Positions 42,949 to 49,808 of a stretch of 64,000 nucleotides of DNA are shown in pieces; the first letter of the stretch is position 1, and each line of letters starts with the position of its first letter. Source of the DNA: Mycolicibacterium tokaiense. GTDB lineage: Bacteria; Actinomycetota; Actinomycetes; Mycobacteriales; Mycobacteriaceae. A program made the position numbers and the translations under genes. Under the pieces are notes generated by a model. That model was not told the origin of the DNA, ran no database searches, and worked only from the letters and a program-made list of their open reading frames with translations. The DNA is taken from positions 6,014,001 to 6,078,000 of the forward strand of contig NZ_AP022600.1 in assembly GCF_010725885.1 (NCBI RefSeq). The letters run 5' to 3'.

Positions 42949-44004
42949 CTACAGCGCGAACAGCAGGAATTGTGTGGTCTGACTGTCGCTGAAGTTGTCG
43001 TCGGCCACCAGGACCACCGACGCGCGGCCGCTTGGCAGCACCGGTCCCAGCGTCAGGCCCTCGACGTTGTCCGGCTCCACCCCGGGAATGGCCGCCAGGT
43101 CGGCCAGCAGTGTTTTGGTCATGGCGCGCACCGGCTCCCCCTGCAGGCTGGGCCGGTGCAACACGTCGTCGGCGCCGTCCACCACCGCGCGGTAGATGCG
43201 TACCTTTACATGCGTGCCGTAGCCACGCTCGAGCACCAGAAAGGTCCCGTCGTCCAGCGCCACCAGGTCACTGAGTCCGTTGTCGCCGCCGGGACCGGCG
43301 GTCACCGGGTCCAGTGGATAGGCGAATTGTGCAGTGGCCAAGCCTGTTTGGGCGTCGTAGCGGGTGACCCGGGTGAGCGCGCCGGCGTTCTCGTCCGGCA
43401 GCGGACCGTCGGCGTAGACCGGGCCCTCCATGGCCGCGAACACTGCGCTGCCGTCCGGGGTCAGCGTCAGGCCCTCCAGCGCCTTGTTCTCCCGCGGGCC
43501 CTGCTCATCGGGGGACACCCGCAGGCCGGGGAGCAGTTCGAACTCGCCCAGGGGTGCCCCGTCGAAGCCGGCGATCCGCACCCGGGGATGCAGCAGCAAC
43601 CCGCCCTCGACGTCGCGGGCTCCCTCACTGGACCAGTACAGCCGCTGGCGGCCGGGGTCCACCGCAATGCCCTCGGGATCAGGCGGTGCGTCGGCGGCCA
43701 GGCCACCGAACGGGGTGGTGCCGACAAACTGCACATCGTCGATACCGTTGTCGGACAGCGCTATCCGCGCGGTGTAGAAGCGGGCCGGATTGTGCTCCGA
43801 GCGGTCGTCGCTGACGATGTAGTACAGCTGATCGACGGGGTTGTAGCTGATTCCCGACAGCCCGCCCACAAGGGTGTCGGCGTAGGTGGTGTCGGCGGGA
43901 AACTCGACCTTGCCCAGGTAGGTCAGCCCGGTTTGCTCGGCGTGGGCCACCGGCGCACCCGACACCGCGGCGACCGCGACGATCGACAGGATTCGGCGAA
44001 GCAT
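42949..44004 (-). CDS. Exported esterase-like phytase family protein
   Basis: A 351-residue secreted protein. The signal peptide ends at PVAHAEQ, and the rest matches the esterase-like/phytase-like propeller family (PF13449): LGGLSGISYNPVDQLYYIVSDDR-type start (here LVGGLSGISY), PDPEGIAVDPGRQRLYWSSEG, NKALEGLTLTPDGSAVFAAMEGP, FLVLERGYG and VEGLTLGPVLPSGRASVVLVADDNF. AACCTA on the plus strand gives TAGGTT 7 nt upstream of the ATG, so the mRNA is probably leaderless. Members are poorly characterised; phosphatase or esterase activity is only a family guess. Confidence 0.8.
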   Translation of the reverse strand: MLRRILSIVAVAAVSGAPVAHAEQTGLTYLGKVEFPADTTYADTLVGGLSGISYNPVDQLYYIVSDDRSEHNPARFYTARIALSDNGIDDVQFVGTTPFGGLAADAPPDPEGIAVDPGRQRLYWSSEGARDVEGGLLLHPRVRIAGFDGAPLGEFELLPGLRVSPDEQGPRENKALEGLTLTPDGSAVFAAMEGPVYADGPLPDENAGALTRVTRYDAQTGLATAQFAYPLDPVTAGPGGDNGLSDLVALDDGTFLVLERGYGTHVKVRIYRAVVDGADDVLHRPSLQGEPVRAMTKTLLADLAAIPGVEPDNVEGLTLGPVLPSGRASVVLVADDNFSDSQTTQFLLFAL

Positions 44005-44011
44005 GCCGGCA

Positions 44012-44017
44012 AACCTA
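44012..44017 (-). promoter_or_regulatory. -10 element for the phytase-like gene, leaderless start
   Basis: TAGGTT on the minus strand ends 7 nt before the ATG at 44004. Confidence 0.5.
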
Positions 44018-44034
44018 GGCCCAGCGGGTGAACA

Positions 44035-44748
44035 CTAAGCGACGGCCACGCCGATGAGATGTCCCACGACATACGTTGCCGCGATGGCCAGGCCGCCGAA
44101 CGCCAGTTGGCGCAGGCTCGCCCAGTGCCACGGTTTACCCGTGAAGCGGGACGCCAGCGCCCCCACCACCATCAGACCCACACCGCCGGCCCCCACCCCC
44201 GCCCACAGCGACTCGATTCCGAGCAAGAACGGGATCAGCGGGACGATGGCCCCGATGGCGAACATGACGAACGACGACCCGGCCGCCACCCATGGCGACG
44301 GCTTCTCGGTGGGGTCGACACCGAGCTCCTGGACCAGGTGGAAGTTGGTGGCCCGGGCCTCGTCGCGGTGCAATTCCTCGGTGGCCTGGGTGGCGGTGGG
44401 CTCGGTCAAACCCATCTGCATCAGCATCTGCACCAGCTCCGCCTTCTCCCCCTGCGGATTGGCGCGGATGGCGCGGCGTTCGACGACCACCTCGGATTCG
44501 ATCTGTTCATTGGCGGTGGTGACCGAGGTGTATTCGCCCAGCGCCATCGAGAAGGCCCCGGCGAGCAGCCCGGCCACACCGGCCAGAACCACGGTGTCGG
44601 CGCTGGCACCCGCGCCGACACCGGCAATCAACGCCGTGTTGGACACCAGCCCGTCCATGGCCCCGAACGTCGCGGCCCGCAGCCACCCCCCGCTGACGTC
44701 GGAGTGCTTGTGGTCGTAATCGTGCGGCAGCGGTGTCTGCTCGGTCAT
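44035..44748 (-). CDS. VIT1/CCC1 family metal transporter
   Basis: A 237-residue membrane protein of the vacuolar iron transporter family (iron or manganese export). Helix 1 carries the conserved GWLRAATFGAMDGLVSNTALIAGV, helix 2 FSMALGEYTSVTTANEQ. The cytosolic loop (about residues 75-130) is acidic and rich in Glu (EEL, EARATNFHL), like the metal-binding domain of VIT1. Three further helices follow. It probably lowers cytosolic Fe2+ or Mn2+. It is divergent from the acyl-CoA oxidase-like gene with 76 bp between; no iron box is obvious there. Confidence 0.88.
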   Translation of the reverse strand: MTEQTPLPHDYDHKHSDVSGGWLRAATFGAMDGLVSNTALIAGVGAGASADTVVLAGVAGLLAGAFSMALGEYTSVTTANEQIESEVVVERRAIRANPQGEKAELVQMLMQMGLTEPTATQATEELHRDEARATNFHLVQELGVDPTEKPSPWVAAGSSFVMFAIGAIVPLIPFLLGIESLWAGVGAGGVGLMVVGALASRFTGKPWHWASLRQLAFGGLAIAATYVVGHLIGVAVA

Positions 44749-44812
44749 GACGTCATCTAACGCCTTTTCCCTCGGTTTGCGACATCACAGTTTGTGCACA
44801 GCGGTTGCGGGT

Positions 44813-44818
44813 TACCGT
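44813..44818 (+). promoter_or_regulatory. -10 element for acyl-CoA oxidase-like gene, leaderless start
   Basis: TACCGT ends 6 nt before ATG 44825; no Shine-Dalgarno is present. Confidence 0.45.
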
Positions 44819-44824
44819 TCAGTA

Positions 44825-46762
44825 ATGACGACCACTGCCGAGCATCTCCGCAACACCCTCGACGGCCGCTGGCGTGACTGCAAGAACGACATGCGCAGGG
44901 AACTGTCCGGCGAGATCTTCAAGCCGCACTACACCCCCAACACGGTGATCGCCCGCACCAAGGTCGCCGAGCAGATGCGCATCATGGCTGCGCACGGCGC
45001 CGCCGAGGACGGTTTCAGTAAAGAGTCCGGCGGAAACGGCGACGTCGGCGCCGCCGTCACCCGGATCGAGATGCTGGCCATGAGCGATCTGTCGCTGATG
45101 GTGAAGGCCGGCGTGCAGTGGGGGCTGTTCGGCGGGGCCATCGAGAACCTGGGCACCGAACGCCACCATCAGGCCTACGTGCGCAAGCTGATCGACCTCG
45201 ATGTCCTCGGGTGCTTCGCGATGACCGAGACCGGGCACGGCAGCGACGTGCAGTCCATCGAGACCACCGCCAGCTACGACCCGGGCACCGAGGAGTTCGT
45301 GATCAACTCCCCCACCCCGTCGTCGCGCAAGGACTACATCGGCGGGGCCGCCGAAACCGCGCGGGTGGCAGCCGTCTTCGCACAGTTGATCACCGGCGGC
45401 ACCAACCACGGGGTGCACTGTTTCGTGGTGCCCATCCGCGATGACGCCGGCAACGACCTGCCGGGCGTCACCACCTCCGACTGCCACTACAAGGGCGGCC
45501 TGCCCGGTGTGGACAACGGCCGCATCATGTTCGATCACGTCCGCGTCCCACGAGAGAACCTGCTCAACAAGTACGCCGACGTCGCCGCCGACGGAACCTA
45601 CTCGTCGTTGATCGAGAACCCGAATCGGCGCTTTTTCACCATGCTGGGGACCTTGATCCGCGGCCGCGTCACCGTGGGCGGCAGTGCGGGCGCCGCGGCC
45701 CGGGTGGCTCTCGACATCGCCACCCGGTATGCCTTGCAGCGCAAGCAGTTCAGCGCACCGGGCGGCGACGACGAAGTGCTGATCATGGATTACCTGGTGC
45801 ACCAGCGCCGGCTGTTCCCGCTGATCGCCAAGTCCTACGCCCTGCAGTTCGCCCAGAACGAGCTGGTGGCCAAGTGTCACGAACTGCAGACCGCCGACAA
45901 TCCCGACGCCGAGGAGCAGCGCGAACTGGAGTCGCGGGCCGCGGGGCTCAAGGCCGCCAATACCTGGCATGCCACCTCCGCCATCCAGGAGGCGCGCGAA
46001 GCCTGCGGCGGCGCAGGCTATCTGGCCGACAATCGACTGATCGCCCTGAAGGCCGACACCGACGTGTTCACCACCTTCGAAGGTGACAACCATGTGCTGA
46101 CCCAGCTGGTCGCCAAGGAGTTGCTGACGGCCTACGCCGACGACATCAAGACCATGAGCCCGGTGGAGTGGGTGCGTTTCGCGGCCAACTTCGCCGGCGA
46201 GCGGGTGCTCAAGCGCACCGCCGCCGAGACGATCATGCAGACCATCCTCGACACCCGCCAGGACAACGAAGAAGAGGGCAGCCTCTTCAACCGCGGCACC
46301 CAGGTGGCCATGTTCGAAGACCGCGAGCAGTACATGCTGGCGTCGGTGGCGCGCCGGCTGCAGGGCAAGGCCAAGGAGATGTCGGCGTTCGACGCGTTCA
46401 ACTCCGTGCAGGACCACGTGTTGCACGTCGCGCAGGCCCACATCGATCGGATCATCCTGGAGGCGTTCGTCGCCGGCATCGACACGTGCGCTGACAAGCA
46501 GGCCCGCGAGGTGCTGAACCTGGTGTGCGATCTGTACGCCCTGTCGGTCATCGAGGCGGACAAGGCGTGGTTCGTCGAGCACCGCTTCCTGTCCACCGAG
46601 CGCGCCAAGGCCGTCACCCGGGCCATCAATGACCGCTGCCGCAAACTGCGTCCCCATGCCGAGCTCCTGGTCGAGGGTTTCGGCATTCCCGAACCGCTGC
46701 GCTACGCCGAGATGCTGCACCCGGAGGTCCCGCCATCCGAACCCGGCGTCATCCCCCAATAG
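44825..46762 (+). CDS. Acyl-CoA oxidase/dehydrogenase family protein
   Basis: A 645-residue FAD protein with the two-domain layout of acyl-CoA oxidases. The acyl-CoA dehydrogenase core (about 60-440) shows CFAMTETGHGSDVQSIETTA, the FAD and substrate loop, KDYIGGAAETARVA, and QEACGGAGYL-type ACGGAGYLADNRL near 403 followed by DTDVFTTFEGDNHVL, which includes the expected catalytic Glu. An additional C-terminal helical domain of about 180 residues is typical of ACOX and not of short FadE proteins. It should oxidise a long-chain or branched acyl-CoA to the enoyl-CoA. There is no peroxisomal context; the electron acceptor is not readable. Confidence 0.87.
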   Translation: MTTTAEHLRNTLDGRWRDCKNDMRRELSGEIFKPHYTPNTVIARTKVAEQMRIMAAHGAAEDGFSKESGGNGDVGAAVTRIEMLAMSDLSLMVKAGVQWGLFGGAIENLGTERHHQAYVRKLIDLDVLGCFAMTETGHGSDVQSIETTASYDPGTEEFVINSPTPSSRKDYIGGAAETARVAAVFAQLITGGTNHGVHCFVVPIRDDAGNDLPGVTTSDCHYKGGLPGVDNGRIMFDHVRVPRENLLNKYADVAADGTYSSLIENPNRRFFTMLGTLIRGRVTVGGSAGAAARVALDIATRYALQRKQFSAPGGDDEVLIMDYLVHQRRLFPLIAKSYALQFAQNELVAKCHELQTADNPDAEEQRELESRAAGLKAANTWHATSAIQEAREACGGAGYLADNRLIALKADTDVFTTFEGDNHVLTQLVAKELLTAYADDIKTMSPVEWVRFAANFAGERVLKRTAAETIMQTILDTRQDNEEEGSLFNRGTQVAMFEDREQYMLASVARRLQGKAKEMSAFDAFNSVQDHVLHVAQAHIDRIILEAFVAGIDTCADKQAREVLNLVCDLYALSVIEADKAWFVEHRFLSTERAKAVTRAINDRCRKLRPHAELLVEGFGIPEPLRYAEMLHPEVPPSEPGVIPQ

Positions 46763-46765
46763 TTT

Positions 46766-46797
46766 TGGCAAAATTGCCATAACGCGCTGCGCAGCGC
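46766..46797. promoter_or_regulatory. Two palindromes upstream of the oxidase-accessory operon
   Basis: TGGCAA-AA-TTGCCA (46766-46779) is an AT-rich dyad and a candidate operator. GCGCTGCGCAGCGC (46784-46797) is a perfect 14-bp palindrome that may form a hairpin ending the acyl-CoA oxidase transcript. Both lie just before the promoter-like TAGCGT. Confidence 0.5.
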
Positions 46798-46799
46798 AG

Positions 46800-46805
46800 T
46801 AGCGT
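46800..46805 (+). promoter_or_regulatory. -10 element for the 46813 gene, leaderless GTG start
   Basis: TAGCGT ends 7 nt before GTG 46813; there is no ribosome-binding site. Confidence 0.45.
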
Positions 46806-46812
46806 CACCGGC

Positions 46813-47520
46813 GTGGAGCTGAGGTTGCAGCGCGTCGGCGCCTGGTGCGGAACCGTGATGCTGGTGCTCTATGGCACCTGCTTCTCCGGGGTGGCCGGCA
46901 TGTTCCCACCACTGTCGCCGGTGGCCTCGGCCGACGACATCGCCGCGTTCTACGCCAACAACAAGATCTTGGTGCGCCTCGGCGTGGCCGGGTGCATGCT
47001 GACCGCGGTGATCGCCTTGCCGTTCCTGGCCACCGTGGTGCTGCGCATCCGCCGCATCGAGGGCCAGTGGGGCATGCTGTCGATGACGCAGTTGTTCGCG
47101 GCCACGATTTTTGTTCCCGCACTTCTGTTTCCGTTCCTGATCATGGCCGCCGCGGCGTTCCGGCCGGAGACCAGGCCCGCCGAGATCACGCTGGCGCTCA
47201 ACGACGTGTTCTGGCTGATGTTCATCGGCATCGTCGGCACCATCGTGGTGCAGAACATCACGCTGGCCGTCGCGTCCTTTGTGGACGGCAGTGACTTCCC
47301 GCGCTGGTACGGCTACTTCAACCTGTGGGTGGCCCTGTTGTCGCTGCCCGGGTGCGTGGTGGTGGTCTTCAACGACGGGCCGCTGGCCTGGCACGGTGTG
47401 TTCGCCTTCTACATTCCGGGTCTGGCGCTGACGCTGTGGGTCTTCACCACCACCTACGTCCTGCTACGCGCGATCTCGGCGCAGCAACGCAGCGAGCAGT
47501 CGCTGGCTGCCGTCGCGTGA
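46813..47520 (+). CDS. Integral membrane protein of unknown family
   Basis: A 235-residue protein with six or so hydrophobic segments spread along its length. It starts VELRLQRVGAWCGTVMLVLYG and ends in a short polar tail. A soluble stretch, SPVASADDIAAFYANNKILVR, lies between helices 1 and 2, a pattern I have seen in several actinobacterial membrane proteins of unknown function. The GTG start fits a leaderless mRNA. The stop overlaps the cytochrome oxidase subunit III-like gene by GTGA, so it belongs to that operon and may be an accessory or assembly protein for it. Confidence 0.72.
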   Translation: MELRLQRVGAWCGTVMLVLYGTCFSGVAGMFPPLSPVASADDIAAFYANNKILVRLGVAGCMLTAVIALPFLATVVLRIRRIEGQWGMLSMTQLFAATIFVPALLFPFLIMAAAAFRPETRPAEITLALNDVFWLMFIGIVGTIVVQNITLAVASFVDGSDFPRWYGYFNLWVALLSLPGCVVVVFNDGPLAWHGVFAFYIPGLALTLWVFTTTYVLLRAISAQQRSEQSLAAVA

Positions 47521-48086
47521 CCTCGGTTGCGACCCGCCGGGTGCCAGGCGAGCAGGGCACCTGGGTGTTCCTGTTCGGCGACATGCTGGTGTTCGCGGTG
47601 TTCTTCGGGACGTTCCTGGTCGAAAGAGCCGCGGCGCCGGACGCTTTCGACGCCGGCCGCCAGACCCTGCACCTCGAGGTCGGGCTGATCAACACGCTGG
47701 TGCTGCTGACCAGCTCGCTGTGCGTGGTGGTGTACCTGGGCGCTCTGCGTGCGCAGGATGGTGCGACGGCGGCCAGGGCGGCCGGGACTGCCGTGGGGTG
47801 CGGGGCGCTGTTCGTGGCGCTGAAGATCTACGAGTACACCTCCCTGACCGCAGCCGGGCACGGTCCCGGCGCGGGCGACTTCTACCTCTACTACTTCATC
47901 CTCACCGGGCTGCACCTGTTCCACGTCTGCGTGGGCATCGCGGTGCTGGCAGCGTTGCGCAGCCAGGCACGGCGCACGGACCTCAGCAGCACACGGATGG
48001 CAATGATCGAAGGCGGCGCCTGCTTCTGGCACCTGGTGGATCTGCTGTGGATCGTGCTGTTCCCGCTGCTGTATCTGGTCAGCTGA
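47517..48086 (+). CDS. Cytochrome c oxidase subunit III family protein (NorE-like)
   Basis: A 189-residue protein with five hydrophobic segments. It matches the short COX3 family that includes NorE: GEQGTWVFLFGDMLVFAVFFGTFL at the start, LTGLHLFHVCVGIAVLAAL in the middle (helix with the conserved GLHxxHVxxG), and GACFWHLVDLLWIVLFPLLYL at the C-terminus. The GTG overlaps the upstream stop. NorE-type proteins help haem-copper NO reductases or oxidases, but no subunit I (norB/ctaD) gene is present here, so the partner is encoded elsewhere. Confidence 0.85.
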   Translation: MTSVATRRVPGEQGTWVFLFGDMLVFAVFFGTFLVERAAAPDAFDAGRQTLHLEVGLINTLVLLTSSLCVVVYLGALRAQDGATAARAAGTAVGCGALFVALKIYEYTSLTAAGHGPGAGDFYLYYFILTGLHLFHVCVGIAVLAALRSQARRTDLSSTRMAMIEGGACFWHLVDLLWIVLFPLLYLVS

Positions 48087-48355
48087 TGCTGCGCTACGTA
48101 CGCAACCGCGCGGGGGTCAGCTGGCTCATCCTGGTGGTCGCCACAGTGGCCTCCTGGCTGGTGGGCGCCGACCACGGCACCGGCTCCCTGGTGGCGGTGG
48201 TGGTGCTCGGAATCGCCGCGGTCAAGGTCCGTTTGGTGGGGTTGGATTTCATGGAGCTCCGGCAGGCGCCGATGCCGCTGCGGGTGGGCTTCCAGCTGTA
48301 CTGCGTCGCGCTGTGGGCCGGGCTCTCGGGATTGTTCGTATTCTTGCCTGGCTGA
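48086..48355 (+). CDS. Small membrane protein, cytochrome oxidase subunit IV/NorF-like
   Basis: An 89-residue protein with three hydrophobic helices, matching the size and pattern of the prokaryotic COX4/NorF family (AGVSWLILVVATVASWLVG, VVVLGIAAVKVRLVGLDFMEL with the conserved KxRxxxxxFxEL phrase, and a last helix). Its ATG overlaps the NorE-like stop by one base (TGATG). It completes a three-gene operon for a haem-copper oxidase or NO reductase accessory unit. Confidence 0.8.
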   Translation: MLRYVRNRAGVSWLILVVATVASWLVGADHGTGSLVAVVVLGIAAVKVRLVGLDFMELRQAPMPLRVGFQLYCVALWAGLSGLFVFLPG

Positions 48356-48470
48356 TTTTGCCTTCAATATCTGTTGACGACTTCATCACTGGTCACAGCA
48401 CTCACAGTGCTTGTGAATAAGTTGCTGAAAACACTCTCGCCAGCTCTAGTTGAGGTTTACAGTCCTGCTC

Positions 48471-48782
48471 ATGTGGGGGACAACGATCCTGGCAGGTGTG
48501 TCCACCGTTCTGGCGGCGTCGGTGATGGTTGCCGCACCGGCCGCAGCAGAGCCCGACCCGCTGGTGCCGCAGCCACCGTCGTGGTGCCCGGGCAACCCGC
48601 CCGGCGCCATCTCGGCGTCAGGGTACGGCGGCTACTGCGAAGGCAGAGATTTCCCGGACGGGACGCGGCTGAATGCCTACGCCATCGGGATGTTCTGGCA
48701 GCCGATGCGATGCATTGTCCCGAACGGGACGATGACCCCGCCGCTCGCGCCTCCGGGCGGCTGCGGCGGGATCTTCGGCTAG
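48471..48782 (+). CDS. Small secreted Cys-containing protein
   Basis: A 103-residue exported protein. A hydrophobic signal (TTILAGVSTVLAASVMVAAPAAA) is followed by a mature region rich in Pro and Gly with four cysteines (PSWCPGN, GGYCEGR, MRCIVPN, GGCGGIFG), probably two disulfides. The ATG at 48471 is used; an in-frame TTG at 48450 would add seven residues. No family is recognised beyond similarity in style to short mycobacterial secreted proteins. It ends 10 nt from the tRNA-Asn. Confidence 0.7.
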   Translation: MWGTTILAGVSTVLAASVMVAAPAAAEPDPLVPQPPSWCPGNPPGAISASGYGGYCEGRDFPDGTRLNAYAIGMFWQPMRCIVPNGTMTPPLAPPGGCGGIFG

Positions 48783-48792
48783 AAAAGAAAAG

Positions 48793-48865
48793 CTCCCCCG
48801 GATGGACTCGAACCATCAACCGTCCGATTAACAGTCGGAAGCTCTGCCAATTGAGCTACAGGGGA
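48793..48865 (-). tRNA. tRNA-Asn (GTT)
   Basis: Minus-strand cloverleaf: acceptor TCCCCTG pairs with CGGGGGA, D arm GCTC/GAGC, anticodon stem CCGAC/GTCGG-type with loop CTGTTAA giving anticodon GTT, T arm GATGG/CCATC with TTCGAGT. The discriminator is G; CCA is not encoded. Confidence 0.95.
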
Positions 48866-49174
48866 TTACGCGAGAGATGACTCTAGCGTACGAGGCTTGT
48901 CGACCGATAATCGCCAGCTCAGACCCCCTTCTTGGCCACACGTGTGCGGTTTACTCCGCGACACGCCGTACAGCCGCAGCAGGGCACACATGTGTGCCGC
49001 GCCGCCGTCGACGTGTGTGCGGTTTACTGCGCGACACGCCGCAGCGCCGCAGTAGGACACACATGTGTGCGCAAGAGAGGGCGGGGAGACGAGCGGGGGC
49101 GTACGAGACGGTGAGCATGCCCACCGGCGGATGAGGCAGGATGGTTGGAACGTCAACATCTGGGAGGCCACGCA
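48866..49174. other. 309-bp non-coding gap between tRNA-Asn and a small conserved gene
   Basis: I see no convincing gene here. It contains the tandem repeat at 48944-49070 and, at its right end, the ribosome-binding site GGGAGG for the gene starting at GTG 49175. Short open frames across it lack conserved features and follow the repeat. Confidence 0.6.
48944..49070. repeat. Two 54-bp direct repeats at a 73-bp period
   Basis: Bases 48944-48997 and 49017-49070 align throughout with a handful of mismatches. Each begins GTGCGGTTTACT, continues CGCGACACGCCG, and ends in an ACACATGTGTGC palindrome (the first copy reads GCACACATGTGTGC). The spacers are GC-rich. Each unit could fold on its ACACATGTGT core. 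Confidence 0.8.
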
Positions 49175-49411
49175 GTGATCCGCATTGTCGTCGTACTGGG
49201 AGTCGGCTACGTGCTGGGCGCCAAGGCCGGCCGTCGTCGCTACGAACAGATCGCCGGCACCTACAAGGCGGTCACGGGCCACCCCGCGGCCAAGGCGGCG
49301 CTGGACGCCGGGCGCCGCAAGATCGCCCAGCAGGTGTCACCTGATCCGGGCATGGTCAAGCTCACCGAGATCGACAACACGACCTCGGTGATCGGACCCG
49401 AGAAGTACTAG
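49175..49411 (+). CDS. Small conserved mycobacterial protein (Rv2342-like)
   Basis: A 78-residue protein with one N-terminal hydrophobic segment containing GVGYVLGAKAGRRRYEQI, a glycine-zipper-like membrane phrase followed by a basic patch, and an Ala/Lys-rich helix (AAKAALDAGRRKIAQQ). It is probably membrane associated. GTG 49175 follows GGGAGGCCACGCA. Its place beside dnaG matches Rv2342 of M. tuberculosis, from memory. The function is unknown. It converges on a secreted protein gene with a 1-bp gap. Confidence 0.78.
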   Translation: MIRIVVVLGVGYVLGAKAGRRRYEQIAGTYKAVTGHPAAKAALDAGRRKIAQQVSPDPGMVKLTEIDNTTSVIGPEKY

Positions 49412-49412
49412 C

Positions 49413-49742
49413 TCAGCCGAGCGGGACGTTGACCGACGTGCCGGGCAGCAGCGGCGAGGTGTAGAAACCGCCGTTGCCGATCCCGACGCCGGGCGTGCCC
49501 ACCCCGATGCCACCCATGGCCGGCCCGGGGCTGGTGGGCCCGACGCCGGTGCCGTTGAGGGTGGGACCCTGGCTGCCCAGCGAATTGCCGATGCATTCAC
49601 CGGTGCCGCGGGCACCCAACCACGCCAGGCACTCAGCCTGCGTGCTGACGGGTTCAGGGGTGCTCAGCGCAGCGCAGAGGGGCGCTGCCACAGCAGCAGC
49701 AGCAAATGCGCCGACGGCCACCATGCGTCGCGTGGATCCCAT
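49413..49742 (-). CDS. Small secreted Gly-rich protein
   Basis: A 109-residue exported protein. The signal peptide (MGSTRRMVAVGAFAAAAVAAPLCAA) is followed by a region with two cysteines (AECLAWLGARGTGECIG), which may form a disulfide, and a Gly/Pro/Thr-rich tail with several GIGVGT/GVGIGNG turns ending in PLG. AAAGGC precedes ATG 49742; a start five codons upstream is less likely. The family is not recognised. It lies between the Rv2342-like gene and dnaG, both expressed towards it or alongside it. Confidence 0.68.
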   Translation of the reverse strand: MGSTRRMVAVGAFAAAAVAAPLCAALSTPEPVSTQAECLAWLGARGTGECIGNSLGSQGPTLNGTGVGPTSPGPAMGGIGVGTPGVGIGNGGFYTSPLLPGTSVNVPLG

Positions 49743-49808
49743 CAGTCTGCCTTTCACTCGAAAACTGCGGCCCCCCGGCCTATCGAGAGCCTACTTCTTT
49801 ACAGCCTC

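Noticed and set aside
44819..46780. 653-residue minus-strand open frame opposite the acyl-CoA oxidase-like gene
   Set aside because: A shadow frame; the plus strand has complete acyl-CoA dehydrogenase motifs.
48944..49070. CRISPR array
   Set aside because: Only two units of 54 bp, no spacer pattern and no cas genes.
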